Positions 1 through 8,386 of a stretch of 64,000 nt of DNA are shown piece after piece. Under the pieces are notes generated by a model. The model made no database searches. It was not told the DNA's origin and was given only the letters and a program-made list of their open reading frames with translations. Source of the DNA: Pseudodesulfovibrio sp. 5S69 (GTDB taxonomy: Bacteria; Desulfobacterota; Desulfovibrionia; Desulfovibrionales; Desulfovibrionaceae); the NCBI RefSeq assembly GCF_037094465.1, contig NZ_CP146609.1, forward strand, positions 3,901,501 through 3,965,500, read 5' to 3'. Both the position numbers and the translations under genes were made by a program. The first letter of the stretch is position 1; the number at the start of each line of letters is the position of its first letter.

Positions 1-1634
1 TTGCCCTTGACACGGAGGAAGCCGGCGGCCTGCTCAAAGGCTTTGGGGCCAAGCCGAGGCACTTTGAGCAACTCGCGCCGTGACGAAAACGATCCATTTC
101 CCTCTCGGTAAGCCACGATATTCTCAGCCAATACCGGTCCAAGACCAGAGACATGGGTGAGCAGCTCGACGCTGGCGGTGTTAAGGTCTATGCCGACCGA
201 GTTGACGCACCGCTCCACAACGTCGTCAAGTCCCTTTTTCAAAGCGGTCTGATCGACGTCGTGCTGGTACTGTCCCACCCCGATCGATTTGGGATCAATC
301 TTGACCAGTTCGGCCAGCGGGTCCATGAGCCTGCGGCCGATGGAAACGGAGCCGCGCACCGTGAGATCAAGATCCGGGAACTCACGCCTGGCCACTTCGG
401 AGGCCGAGTAGATGGAGGCGCCGGACTCGTTGACCAAGACGATGGGAATACCAAGACCAAGCCCACGCACGAAGGCCTCGGTCTCGCGTCCTGCCGTGCC
501 GTTGCCTATCGCTATGGCTTCGACGTCATATCGTGAACAAAGATTGCCGAGTATGTGCGCCGCGTCGGTCTGCTGTTTCCTTGAGCCGGTCGGATAGATC
601 GTGGTATGATCCTGAAGTGCGCCCTGGGCGTCGAGAACGGTAAGCTTGGCACCCGTTCGGAAGCCGGGATCAAGAGCCAGTACACGCTTCTGGCCAAGAG
701 GCGCCGCAAGCAACAACTCGCGCAAGTTCGAGGCAAATACGCCAATGGCCTCGGCATCCGCCCGCTTCTTGATTTCTGCACGGACCTCGTTTTCAATGGA
801 GGGGCGCAGAAGGCGTTTGTAGCAGTCTTCAAGGGCCCGTTCGACCTCCTGGGCATCGGGGCCGGAACCGTGGACCAGATCACGAACCAGCAGACCCACG
901 CCTTCCTCATCCGCCGGTCGCAAGGAGAGCCGGAGAACCTTTTCCTTCTCTCCCCGGAACATGGCCAAGGCCCGATGTCCCGGGACACGCACAAGCGGCT
1001 CATCCCACTCGAACCAATCCCGGAACTTCTGCCCTTCTTCCATCATCTTCTTGATGACCTTAGATTGGAAGCGGCCACGCTTCACGAACAGGACGCGGAG
1101 GGCTCCACGTATCTTGGATTGCTCGCTGACATCTTCCGCGATGATGTCCCGTGCGCCGGCAAGGGCGGTCTCGACGTCGGGGACACCCTTGTCAGCGTCA
1201 ACAAAGCATTTCGCCTCCAATTGGGGGGTAACGCCCACCTGCTTGAAGATCAACTTCGCCAAAGGAGCCAGGCCGCGTTCCTTGGCAATGCTCGCGCGTG
1301 TCTGCCGTTTGGGGCGGTGCGGAAGATAGAGATCCTCAAGGATCGTCTTGTCCCTGGCGTTCTCGATGGCGATTTTGAGTTCATCAGTGAGAAGATCGCG
1401 TTCGGCCAAGGAGGAAAGGATGGCGTCGCGGCGCTTATCCAGTTCGGCCAACTCGGTGAGCCGGTCACGGACTTTGCCTACGGCCACTTCGTCCATGCTG
1501 CCCGTGGCTTCCTTGCGATAGCGAGAGATGAAAGGAACCGTGGCCCCTTCGTCGAGGAGCGAGGCCACGGCCTTTACATGCTTGTCGGAGAGCGCCAGTT
1601 CTTGCGAGATGCGCTGGATATGTTTGGCATTCAA
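1..1634 (-). CDS. tex: Tex, transcription accessory / S1 RNA-binding protein (partial)
   Basis: Nucleic-acid-binding accessory factor of transcription. The minus strand is open from a TTG at 1634 (AGGA about 9 nt upstream) to the window edge, giving 544 residues. The N-terminal segment matches Tex: LLDEGATVPFISRYRKEATG near residues 26-45, a DKTILEDLYLPHRPKR stretch, and HRALAMFRGEKE. A YqgF/RNase H-like fold follows (LALDPGFRTGAKL), then a helix-hairpin-helix region (DLNTASVELL, VSGLGPVLAENI). The C-terminal S1 domain, expected in a protein of 700-800 residues, lies left of position 1. The start is uncertain because it is a TTG; no in-frame ATG lies nearby. Confidence 0.93.
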   Translation of the reverse strand, partial: MNAKHIQRISQELALSDKHVKAVASLLDEGATVPFISRYRKEATGSMDEVAVGKVRDRLTELAELDKRRDAILSSLAERDLLTDELKIAIENARDKTILEDLYLPHRPKRQTRASIAKERGLAPLAKLIFKQVGVTPQLEAKCFVDADKGVPDVETALAGARDIIAEDVSEQSKIRGALRVLFVKRGRFQSKVIKKMMEEGQKFRDWFEWDEPLVRVPGHRALAMFRGEKEKVLRLSLRPADEEGVGLLVRDLVHGSGPDAQEVERALEDCYKRLLRPSIENEVRAEIKKRADAEAIGVFASNLRELLLAAPLGQKRVLALDPGFRTGAKLTVLDAQGALQDHTTIYPTGSRKQQTDAAHILGNLCSRYDVEAIAIGNGTAGRETEAFVRGLGLGIPIVLVNESGASIYSASEVARREFPDLDLTVRGSVSIGRRLMDPLAELVKIDPKSIGVGQYQHDVDQTALKKGLDDVVERCVNSVGIDLNTASVELLTHVSGLGPVLAENIVAYREGNGSFSSRRELLKVPRLGPKAFEQAAGFLRVKG

Positions 1635-2135
1635 GCTTTTATTCCTGTTTTTTTAAATAGATGACTGATTGTCTCTTCACCTGGGCAGGGTCCATGCCCA
1701 ACGAATCGGCACACTCTCTATCACGGCCTCCTTGTCTGCGCCACCGTCCAGGGGGCTTCCCGTATATTGCCCTCCATACCACCCTGACCGTTTCCGTCCC
1801 GGATTCTGAATCGCCCTTGCCAAGCGGACGATTTTGGTCATCCCGGCCGTGGCGGCACGAACGGGGAACAAGAAAAATCATCCACGACAAATGAATGAGA
1901 GACAACCTCGGAAGCACACCCTCCACCGGCTCCCGTACGCTTCCGCCGATCGATCACAAGGCAAAGTGCGAACAAGCGCCTGCCCGTCAAGAGAAGGACA
2001 GACGCCCGTGCGCAGGCCCGGACCCGTTGCGCGGCATCGGGCCTGGGGACGGCGGCGGTCGGGCCGGGTTCCGGCGGCCAGGGAGGTGGTCCCTCCCCCC
2101 GACCGCCGTTCGGATTTGAAATGGCTTGGGCCCGC
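1635..2135. other. Intergenic region without a convincing gene
   Basis: About 500 bp between the 5' end of tex and the 3' end of the CGGC-domain gene. Open frames here are shadows without family features. The right part is GC-rich and contains the inverted repeat listed at 2053-2108. The left part must hold the tex promoter, but I could not pick a good -35/-10 pair. Confidence 0.5.
2053..2108 (-). terminator. GC-rich inverted repeat downstream of the CGGC-domain gene
   Basis: Arms CGGCGGTCGGG (2053-2063) and CCCGACCGCCG (2098-2108) are perfectly complementary over 11 bp. An inner hairpin GGGAGG/CCTCCC (2081-2097) lies in the loop. It sits just beyond the stop of the minus-strand gene. There is no T-run, so this is a terminator or RNA-stabilising structure by position only. 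Confidence 0.3.
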
Positions 2136-2501
2136 TCAGGCCCAGATCTTCTCGGGCATGTAGGGGTGGGTGCCTTCGATGACCGGCAGGCCGGACTTGG
2201 CCTGTATCTTGGTGATGACGTCGTCGGCGTGCGTACAGTGGTCGGACAGGCACGGGCCGATGTGGATGACGGTGGGCTGCTCCTTCAGGGGCACGTTCCA
2301 GAGCTTGACCTGGGCCAGCCGCTGGACGATGGACGCGCCGGGGCACCCGCCGCAGTTGAGGATGCCCAGGACCTCGGCCTCCTGGTCCTTGTAGCGCTCG
2401 AACTGGCCTTCGCGCCGGTTGAAGGCCACCAGGCAGCGGGAACAGCCGATGCAGACGTCGTCCATGGTATTGCGGCATCCGATGATGAGAATCTTTTCCA
2501 T
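2136..2501 (-). CDS. CGGC domain-containing small protein
   Basis: A 121-residue probable metal- or redox-binding protein of the CGGC family, with no defined reaction. It begins MEKILIIGC. The N-terminal half has a CIGCSRC cysteine cluster and the middle has LNCGGCPG, the motif that names the family; a further CLSDHC pair follows. The start at 2501 is chosen because AGGAGG lies directly upstream of that ATG. An upstream in-frame ATG at 2534 would add 11 residues. The gene stands alone, antisense to its right-hand neighbour. Membership in the family is clear; function is unknown. Confidence 0.85.
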   Translation of the reverse strand: MEKILIIGCRNTMDDVCIGCSRCLVAFNRREGQFERYKDQEAEVLGILNCGGCPGASIVQRLAQVKLWNVPLKEQPTVIHIGPCLSDHCTHADDVITKIQAKSGLPVIEGTHPYMPEKIWA

Positions 2502-2898
2502 GCGAACCTCCTGTGGGTAGTTGTCCCTCCTCATTGTTTCATTTGAACGATTGCGTCAATATTCATACTGCATCGGGAATAAATACCGGCCCCAGAAGTC
2601 CGAAAACGGGTGACTGCGGGGGCATGGATGACGTATAAAAACGAGTCTCCCGAAGACAGGCCCGGCCACCTTCGCCGGGCTCCGCGCTTCCGTTGCGCCC
2701 TTCTCATGGCGATCGGCTGCCTCTTTGGCGAGCGAATCTGCACACCTCGTCGGAGATGTGCAAAAACGGGTAGTTTTTTTTCGACTTCGGCAATGATGAA
2801 AATATGTTGCACAAGCTTGAAAGGAGCCCAAAGTTGTGGTGGACTGCCTAGCATGTCGGTGCTAGGTTTCATCCCCCGGCAAGATTGGAGGTCTTTCG
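2502..2898. other. Divergent intergenic region
   Basis: Roughly 400 bp between the divergently transcribed CGGC gene and the 62-residue ORF, so it should carry promoters for both. It includes an A/T-rich stretch near 2765-2815 and the palindrome at 2847-2866. No other gene is supported. Confidence 0.5.
2847..2866. promoter_or_regulatory. 7-bp-arm palindrome upstream of the 62-residue ORF
   Basis: CCTAGCA and TGCTAGG separated by 6 bp, about 33 bp before the start codon at 2899. The position suits an operator or a leader hairpin. No regulator can be assigned. Confidence 0.35.
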
Positions 2899-3087
2899 AT
2901 GTTCAGTTTATTCACCAATTATAAAAAAGCGGCCATGAAATTTCTCTCCCAACACCAGGTTGGTCAACGGCTCTTCTCCACCGGGGACGGTGGTCGAAAA
3001 ATGCGCTTCCTGCGTGAAAAGGGCTATGTGGTCTCCGAGCGCGTCTCGGAAAACCGCTGGGTCCACGAAATCGTGAAAAAGCCCTAG
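2899..3087 (+). CDS. Small basic hypothetical protein, 62 residues
   Basis: Not recognised. The product MFSLFTNYKKAAMKFLSQ... is rich in Lys and Arg and has no cysteine, signal peptide or membrane segment. The middle reads GGRKMRFLREKGYVVSERVSE, which could be a small winged or beta-hairpin fold, but that is a guess. Support for its being real: a well-placed GGAGG about 10 nt before the ATG and a dedicated upstream palindrome. It is followed by a 540-bp non-coding gap, so it is probably monocistronic. Confidence 0.55.
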   Translation: MFSLFTNYKKAAMKFLSQHQVGQRLFSTGDGGRKMRFLREKGYVVSERVSENRWVHEIVKKP

Positions 3088-3437
3088 CCCCGCTCCCCCC
3101 TCCGGCCGGCGGAGCCGACCCCGCGGCCGGCCCCGTCTTCTTCCTTTCCCGCACCGCCCCACGGCGACCGGACACTCCCTTCCCACGGAAGGGACTCTTC
3201 TCCTTCGTCCCCGTTTCCGATCCGGTACTCCACTTTTTTCCGTGCCGGTATCGGGCATGTGAATTTTCTCGCAAACCCTTTGCCCGCCCTGGCCTCGGCG
3301 CCTGTCCTGAGAATGATTTTCAAATAACCTACTCAGCCGGTTCCCAATCTATTTCATATAGTTGTATCAAAATTAAGAACAGTTCCCACCTCGCATTTTC
3401 TGCTTGACGTATCCCTGACATCTAACATACCGGGCAG

Positions 3438-3478
3438 GTAGGTATTAAAACCTCGTGGTTGAGTAGGTATTTTAACCC
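3438..3478. promoter_or_regulatory. Tandem near-palindromes, putative operators of the hmc promoter
   Basis: GTAGGTATT occurs at 3438-3446 and again at 3463-3471, exactly 25 bp apart. Each copy begins an imperfect palindrome: AGGT-ATTAAA-ACCT (3440-3453) and AGGT-ATTTTA-ACCC (3465-3478). A related inverted copy, ATAACCTACTC, lies at 3324-3334. A TTGACG hexamer is just upstream (3404-3409). Binding of the linked Rrf2 or a receiver protein is inference. Confidence 0.45.
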
Positions 3479-3511
3479 ACCCAACCGGGAGGAGTTTAAG
3501 ACCGGATTTTC

Positions 3512-3532
3512 GCGCGGCGGGAGATGCCGCGC
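3512..3532 (+). promoter_or_regulatory. Stem-loop in the hmcA leader
   Basis: GCGCGGC and GCCGCGC form a perfect 7-bp stem with a 7-nt loop, about 95 bp before hmcA. No T-run follows, so it is more likely a leader structure affecting stability or translation than a terminator. Confidence 0.4.
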
Positions 3533-3625
3533 TTGGGGGGCCGGAGGTTTCCGGAAACGGGACCAGGGGAACGGGCCGAAAGGCCGGTTCATTGCCATCA
3601 ACGCTTTTGAGAAAGGGATCGACAC

Positions 3626-5233
3626 ATGGCAAACGGTAAACGGATACTGCGATTGACTGCCATCGTGATCGCGCTGGCCGGGGTGCTCGGCTTCCAGTTG
3701 GAAGCCATGGGCATGTTCGACACGGCGAACGAGGCCGCCGGGAAACCGGACGTGATCATGATCGACACCATCGCCAAGCTGGAGTCACTCGAACAACCGG
3801 CGGTCGTGTTCCGCCACGACCTGCACACCAAGGCCCTGAAGGATCAGGGCATGAGCTGCGCATCCTGCCACAAGAAGGACGCCAAGGGGAACCTGACCCT
3901 GGCCTTCGACCGGCTGGAGGGCGAGGACCGGGCCGGGTTGTCCGCGTCCGGGCTCAAGGACATGTATCACGACAACTGCATCTCTTGCCACGTCAAGAGC
4001 GAGGAGAAGGGCTTCAAGACCGGTCCCAAAACCGGCGAATGCCGCAGTTGCCACCAGGAACGGCCCGAAGCGGCCGACCGCGTCCCGGCGGGTATGGACA
4101 ACATGCTCCACTTCGTCCACTGGGACTCCAAGGTCATCCCGTCCGATCCGGGCAAGGAGACCAACTGCGGCGCCTGCCACAAGAAGGCCGGCGAAGAGGA
4201 CAGTTGGCGCTTCTCGGAAGCGGCCAAGACCGAGCCCCTCAAGGACGTCTTTCACAGCCAGTGCGTGACCTGCCATGAGAGCCTGATCGAGAAGAAGGCC
4301 GACCGCTCCGGCCCGGTGCAGTGCGCCGGTTGCCACGGCGAAAAGGAAACCGCCGAGCGCGCGGTGGAGCTGGCCAAGAACCTGAAGGCCATGGGCGGCA
4401 CCTTGCCGCGCCTGCCGCGCAAGCAGCCCGACGCCGTGCTCCTGGCCCCCGAGGCCAAGCCCGGCGCCGCCGACCTGAAGCCCACGGGCATGGCCCCGGT
4501 GGCCTTCGACCACAAGCTGCACGAGGCCCAGGCCGATTCCTGCCTGACCTGCCACAAGGACGGCGTCAACGCCAAGCTGGACGCCTCCTATGAGGCCCTG
4601 CACGACGTGAGCGACCCGGCCACCTGCGTGGGCTGCCATGCCCAGGCCCAGAAGAAGCCCCAGTGTGCCGGCTGCCACGAGGCCCGCCCGGCCGCCAAGG
4701 TCCTGTCCAAGGACTCCTGCGCCACCTGCCACAACGTCGGCGTCGGCGAGAAGTCCGGCATGATGTCCATGATGGCCACCGCGCCCGCGGACCCGGTCAC
4801 CATGAGCAAGGAAGAAAAGCAGGCCGAGGCCGCCAGGGTCATCGCGGCCCGTCCCCGGACCCAGGCCATGGTCCCGGAAAAGGACATCCCCGAGTTCGTG
4901 ACCATCGGCGCGCTGGCCGACCAGTACCGACCGAGCAAGATGCCCCACCGCAAGATCGTCATGAGCCTGTACAAGGGCATGCAGGGCGACAAGCTGGCCG
5001 CGACCTTCCACGCGACCCCCGAGGCCGTGTGCGCAGGTTGCCACCACAACGCCCCTGCCACCCTGACGCCGCCCAAGTGCGCCTCCTGCCACGGCAAGCC
5101 CTTCGAGACCGAAGGCAGGCCGGGGCTCAAGGCCGCCTACCACGGCCAGTGCATGACGTGTCACAAGGAAATGAAGCTCGAAAAGCCCGCCGCCACCAAC
5201 TGCGTCGCGTGCCACGAGAAGAAAACCAACTAG
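3626..5233 (+). CDS. hmcA: HmcA, high-molecular-weight multihaem cytochrome c
   Basis: Periplasmic electron carrier that exchanges electrons between hydrogenase/type I cytochrome c3 and the membrane Hmc complex. The 535-residue product starts with an export signal (MANGKRILRLTAIVIALAGVLGF). I count 14 CXXCH sites and no other cysteines; the Desulfovibrio vulgaris protein binds 16 haems, so this homologue appears to have two fewer. Sites run from CASCH near residue 78 to CVACH near the C-terminus, with a gap around residues 375-465 that has none. It is the first gene of the hmc operon, 15 nt before hmcB. Confidence 0.95.
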   Translation: MANGKRILRLTAIVIALAGVLGFQLEAMGMFDTANEAAGKPDVIMIDTIAKLESLEQPAVVFRHDLHTKALKDQGMSCASCHKKDAKGNLTLAFDRLEGEDRAGLSASGLKDMYHDNCISCHVKSEEKGFKTGPKTGECRSCHQERPEAADRVPAGMDNMLHFVHWDSKVIPSDPGKETNCGACHKKAGEEDSWRFSEAAKTEPLKDVFHSQCVTCHESLIEKKADRSGPVQCAGCHGEKETAERAVELAKNLKAMGGTLPRLPRKQPDAVLLAPEAKPGAADLKPTGMAPVAFDHKLHEAQADSCLTCHKDGVNAKLDASYEALHDVSDPATCVGCHAQAQKKPQCAGCHEARPAAKVLSKDSCATCHNVGVGEKSGMMSMMATAPADPVTMSKEEKQAEAARVIAARPRTQAMVPEKDIPEFVTIGALADQYRPSKMPHRKIVMSLYKGMQGDKLAATFHATPEAVCAGCHHNAPATLTPPKCASCHGKPFETEGRPGLKAAYHGQCMTCHKEMKLEKPAATNCVACHEKKTN

Positions 5234-5248
5234 CCGAAGGAGACATTG

Positions 5249-6304
5249 ATGTTACGCAGAACCTTCCTCGGATTGTTGGGTGCCGCGGGCGCGAGCGCAG
5301 CGCTGGCCAAGCCGACCCAGGCCGGAAACAAGCACTTCGGCCCGCACCCCGACACCCACGGCGTGCTCTTTGACGCGACCCGCTGCATCGGCTGCCGCCA
5401 GTGCGAGCTGGCCTGCAACGAGGTCAACGAGCTGCCCGCACCCGATAAGCCGTTCGACGATCTGACCGTGCTCGACACCGAGCGCCGGACCGACGAAAAG
5501 ACCTTTACCGTGGTCAACAAGTACCAGACCTCCCTGGGTCCGGTCTTCCGCAAGAACCAGTGCAACCACTGCCTGGAGCCGGCCTGCGCCTCGGCCTGCT
5601 TCGTGCGGGCCTTCAAGAAGCAGCCCAACGGCGCGGTGACCTACGACGCCTCCGTGTGCGTCGGCTGCCGCTACTGCATGGTGGCCTGCCCGTTCTCGAT
5701 CCCGGCCTACGAATACAACGAACCGCTGACCCCCCGGGTCCGCAAGTGCACCATGTGCTACCCCCGCCTTGTCGAGGGCAAGCTCCCCGGCTGTGTGGAG
5801 CGCTGTCCCAAGGAGGCGTTGACCTTCGGCCTGCGGGCGGACCTCATCCAGATCGCCCGCAAGCGCATCGAGACCTACCCCGACCGCTACGTGGACCACA
5901 TCTACGGCGAGCACGAGATGGGCGGTACCAGCTGGATGTACCTGTCCGGCGTGCCCTTTACCGAGCTCGGCATGCGCGAGGACCTCGGCACCAGTTCGGC
6001 CCCTGAACTGACCGCCGGACCCCTGGCCGCCGTGCCCATGGTGGTCGGCCTGTGGCCCGTGCTGCTGGGCGGCATCTACGCCGTCAGCAAGCGCAACGCC
6101 AAGGTCGCCAACGACGAGCGCGTCAAGGCCGTCAAGGACGCCCTGACCAAGGCGGGCGAAGAGGCCGAGAAGAAACTCCACCAGGAGCTGGGCAAGGCCG
6201 AGCAGGCCAGCCAGCGGCGCATCGAGGTCGAAGTCAAGAAGGCCGTCGAAGAGGCGCTCGCTCCCAAGGAAGAGGACGCCGGAAGCAACGAGGAGGAGTC
6301 CTAG
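5249..6304 (+). CDS. hmcB: HmcB, periplasmic iron-sulfur subunit of the Hmc complex
   Basis: Electron-transfer subunit between HmcA and the integral membrane partners. It has a twin-arginine signal at the N-terminus ([14 protein letters not shown]), implying export with assembled clusters. Ferredoxin-type cysteine sets follow: [35 protein letters not shown] and CTMCYPRL...CVERC, the pattern of four [4Fe-4S] clusters seen in the DmsB/HmcB family. A hydrophobic segment near residue 255-275 probably anchors it; a charged coiled-coil-like tail follows. ATG at 5249 is preferred over the TTG at 5246 because AAGGAG is 6 nt upstream of it. Confidence 0.95.
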   Translation: MLRRTFLGLLGAAGASAALAKPTQAGNKHFGPHPDTHGVLFDATRCIGCRQCELACNEVNELPAPDKPFDDLTVLDTERRTDEKTFTVVNKYQTSLGPVFRKNQCNHCLEPACASACFVRAFKKQPNGAVTYDASVCVGCRYCMVACPFSIPAYEYNEPLTPRVRKCTMCYPRLVEGKLPGCVERCPKEALTFGLRADLIQIARKRIETYPDRYVDHIYGEHEMGGTSWMYLSGVPFTELGMREDLGTSSAPELTAGPLAAVPMVVGLWPVLLGGIYAVSKRNAKVANDERVKAVKDALTKAGEEAEKKLHQELGKAEQASQRRIEVEVKKAVEEALAPKEEDAGSNEEES

Positions 6305-7480
6305 ATGTCTGTCGAAACCACTGCGGTCGCGAAGAAGTCCCTCTTCACGCCGTTCAATCTTATCGCAACGGTCATTCTCATCGCCGGGCTGGTGGTCACG
6401 GTGATGCGCTTCACTAGCGGCCTGGGGGCCGTCACCAACCTGGACCAGAACAACCCGTGGGGGATCTGGATCGGCTTCGACCTGATGTGCGGCGTCGCCC
6501 TGGCCGCGGGCGGGTACACCACCTCCGCCGCCTGCTACCTCTTCGGACTGAAAAAATACCACGCCGGGGTCCGCCCGGCCATCCTGACCGCCTTTCTGGG
6601 CTACGCCCTGGTGGTCTTCGCCCTGGGCTACGACGTCGGCCGTCCCTGGCGGCTGCCCTACCCCATCTTCGTCCAGCAGGGCACCACGTCCCTGCTCTTC
6701 GAGGTGGGCCTGTGCGTCATGCTCTACCTGACCGTGCTGTTCATCGAGTTCACGCCCGCCCTGTTCGAGTGGCTGGGTATGAAGAAGATCCGCAACATCG
6801 TGGTCAAGATGACCCTGGCCCTGACCATCCTGGGCGTGGTCCTGTCCACGCTGCACCAGTCTTCCCTGGGCGCGCTGTTCACCATCGCCCCCTCGAAGCT
6901 GCACCCGCTGTGGTACTCCCAGTATCTCCCGGTGTTCTTCTTCGTGTCGAGCATCTGCGCGGGCATGTCCATGGTCATCTTCGAGGGCACCCTCTCCCAC
7001 AAGCCCATGCACCACTTGATGGACAAGGAGTACCTGGACAACCACGACGGCCTGATCCTGGGTTTCGGCAAGGCCGCTTCCCTCGTGCTGTTCGGGTACT
7101 TCGCCATCAAGCTCATCGGCCTGGCCTACGACAACAACTGGCATTACCTGACCACCGGCTACGGCGCCTGGTACCTGGTCGAGATGCTCGGTTTCGTGGC
7201 CCTGCCGTCCTTCCTGTACGCCGTGGGCGTGCGGGACAAGAATCTGACCGTGATCCGCTGGGCCGCCGGACTGACCGTGCTCGGCATCATCGTCAACCGG
7301 TTCAACATCTCCATGGTCGCCTTCAACTGGCAGCTCCCGGCCGCGCAGCGGTACTTCCCGAGCTGGGGCGAGATCACCATCTCCCTGTTCGTGGTGACCA
7401 TCGGCGTGCTGGTCTTCCGGTTCATCTGCACCCGGATGCCCATCTTCTACGAGCATCCCGACTACAAGGGCGAACACTAG
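6305..7480 (+). CDS. hmcC: HmcC, NrfD/PsrC-type integral membrane subunit
   Basis: Polytopic quinone-interacting subunit of the Hmc complex. The 391-residue product is almost entirely hydrophobic, with about ten likely membrane spans, beginning at LIATVILIAGLVVTVM. It belongs to the NrfD family and has the early NPWGIWIGFDLMCGVALAAGG-like signature of that group. The ATG follows the hmcB stop with no gap and the SD GAGGAG lies inside hmcB, so the two genes should be translationally coupled. Confidence 0.94.
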   Translation: MSVETTAVAKKSLFTPFNLIATVILIAGLVVTVMRFTSGLGAVTNLDQNNPWGIWIGFDLMCGVALAAGGYTTSAACYLFGLKKYHAGVRPAILTAFLGYALVVFALGYDVGRPWRLPYPIFVQQGTTSLLFEVGLCVMLYLTVLFIEFTPALFEWLGMKKIRNIVVKMTLALTILGVVLSTLHQSSLGALFTIAPSKLHPLWYSQYLPVFFFVSSICAGMSMVIFEGTLSHKPMHHLMDKEYLDNHDGLILGFGKAASLVLFGYFAIKLIGLAYDNNWHYLTTGYGAWYLVEMLGFVALPSFLYAVGVRDKNLTVIRWAAGLTVLGIIVNRFNISMVAFNWQLPAAQRYFPSWGEITISLFVVTIGVLVFRFICTRMPIFYEHPDYKGEH

Positions 7481-7489
7481 GAGGTTGCC

Positions 7490-7621
7490 ATGGAATTCTA
7501 CACGCTCCAAGACTACTACACGTTCACCAAGGGGACCATCTACCTGATCATGGGCGGCATCCTCGTGGCGGCGACCCTGTACTGGCGCTTCCTGATGGGC
7601 GGCAACAAGAAGGACGACTAG
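7490..7621 (+). CDS. hmcD: HmcD, small membrane subunit, 43 residues
   Basis: A very short integral membrane component of the Hmc complex. The product is MEFYTLQDYYTFTKGTIY then a single span (LIMGGILVAATLYW) and a basic/acidic tail GGNKKDD. AGGAGG lies 5-6 nt before the ATG. The position between hmcC and hmcE and the size agree with HmcD of Desulfovibrio vulgaris. Confidence 0.88.
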   Translation: MEFYTLQDYYTFTKGTIYLIMGGILVAATLYWRFLMGGNKKDD

Positions 7622-7675
7622 CCGCTAAGGCCATCGTTTAAAAATTAACGATATGACTATCAAGGAGAAGCGGAA

Positions 7676-8353
7676 ATGTACGATTTCCTGACCGGGCCCA
7701 TGCTCTGGCTGACGTTTGCCGTCAGCTTCGGCGGCCTGCTCGTTCGCGCCGTGATGTATGTCAAGGGCCTCAGTTGGCAGCTCGACCGCGTGGCGTACCG
7801 TCCCAATATGAAATACGGCATCCGGGGGGGCATCCGCTCCATCGTGGCCTTCATCATCCCGTTCAAGGCCCGGCTGTGGCAGACCCGCCCCGGCTTCACC
7901 CTCATCTTCTTCGCCTTCCACATCGGGCTGCTGGTCACCCCGATCTTCCTGGCGGCACACAACGTGATGCTCCAGAACGCCTTCGGGTTCAGCCTGCCCG
8001 CCCTGCCCACCGGGGTGGCCGACGGCCTGGCCTGGATCTGCCTGGTGGGCGGCCTGTTCCTGATCCTCAGGCGCATCGCTTTCCCCGAGGTGCGGATCAT
8101 CACCACCTTCTACGACTACCTGCTGCTGGTCATCTCGGTGATGCCGTTCATCACCGGCCTGATCGCCCGGTACGAGATGGGGGACTACAACTTCTGGCTG
8201 GCCGCCCACATCCTGAGCGGCGAAATCTGGCTCCTGGCCCTGCCCTTCACCAAGCTCAGCCACGTGGTGCTGTTCTTCATGTCCCGCATGCAGTTGGGCA
8301 TGGACTACGGCATCAAGCGCGGCGGCATGAAGGGCACGGACATGGCCTGGTAA
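7676..8353 (+). CDS. hmcE: HmcE, NarI-like b-type cytochrome membrane subunit
   Basis: Membrane subunit of 225 residues, thought to hold b haem and pass electrons towards the cytoplasmic HmcF. At least five spans are visible. Histidines in or beside spans (FHIGLLVTPIF, ANIL-like AAHILSGEIWLLALPFTKLSHVVLFF) fit haem ligands of the NarI/HdrE family. AAGGAG precedes the ATG. The gene lies 54 nt after hmcD and 33 nt before hmcF. Confidence 0.92.
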   Translation: MYDFLTGPMLWLTFAVSFGGLLVRAVMYVKGLSWQLDRVAYRPNMKYGIRGGIRSIVAFIIPFKARLWQTRPGFTLIFFAFHIGLLVTPIFLAAHNVMLQNAFGFSLPALPTGVADGLAWICLVGGLFLILRRIAFPEVRIITTFYDYLLLVISVMPFITGLIARYEMGDYNFWLAAHILSGEIWLLALPFTKLSHVVLFFMSRMQLGMDYGIKRGGMKGTDMAW

Positions 8354-8386
8354 CCGGGCTTTAGCCTTACATTACGGAGAACCGAA

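Larger units (their letters stand above)
3088..3625. other. Upstream regulatory region of the hmc operon
   Basis: A 538-bp gap. The first 250 bp are GC-rich with no supported gene. From about 3310 composition turns A/T-rich and contains repeated AGGTATT-type elements, a possible -35 TTGACG at 3404-3409, and a strong stem-loop in the likely leader. It evidently holds the hmc promoter and its operators. Confidence 0.6.

Noticed and set aside
153..1664. Plus-strand open frames at 153-536, 606-1664 and 961-1329
   Set aside because: They lie antisense to tex, have no SD or family motif, and arise from GC-rich codon bias of the real minus-strand gene.
3785..5215. Long minus-strand ORF (476 residues) antisense to hmcA
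   Set aside because: Composition is low-complexity (G, L, H, V rich), typical of shadow frames; the opposite strand encodes a clear haem cytochrome.
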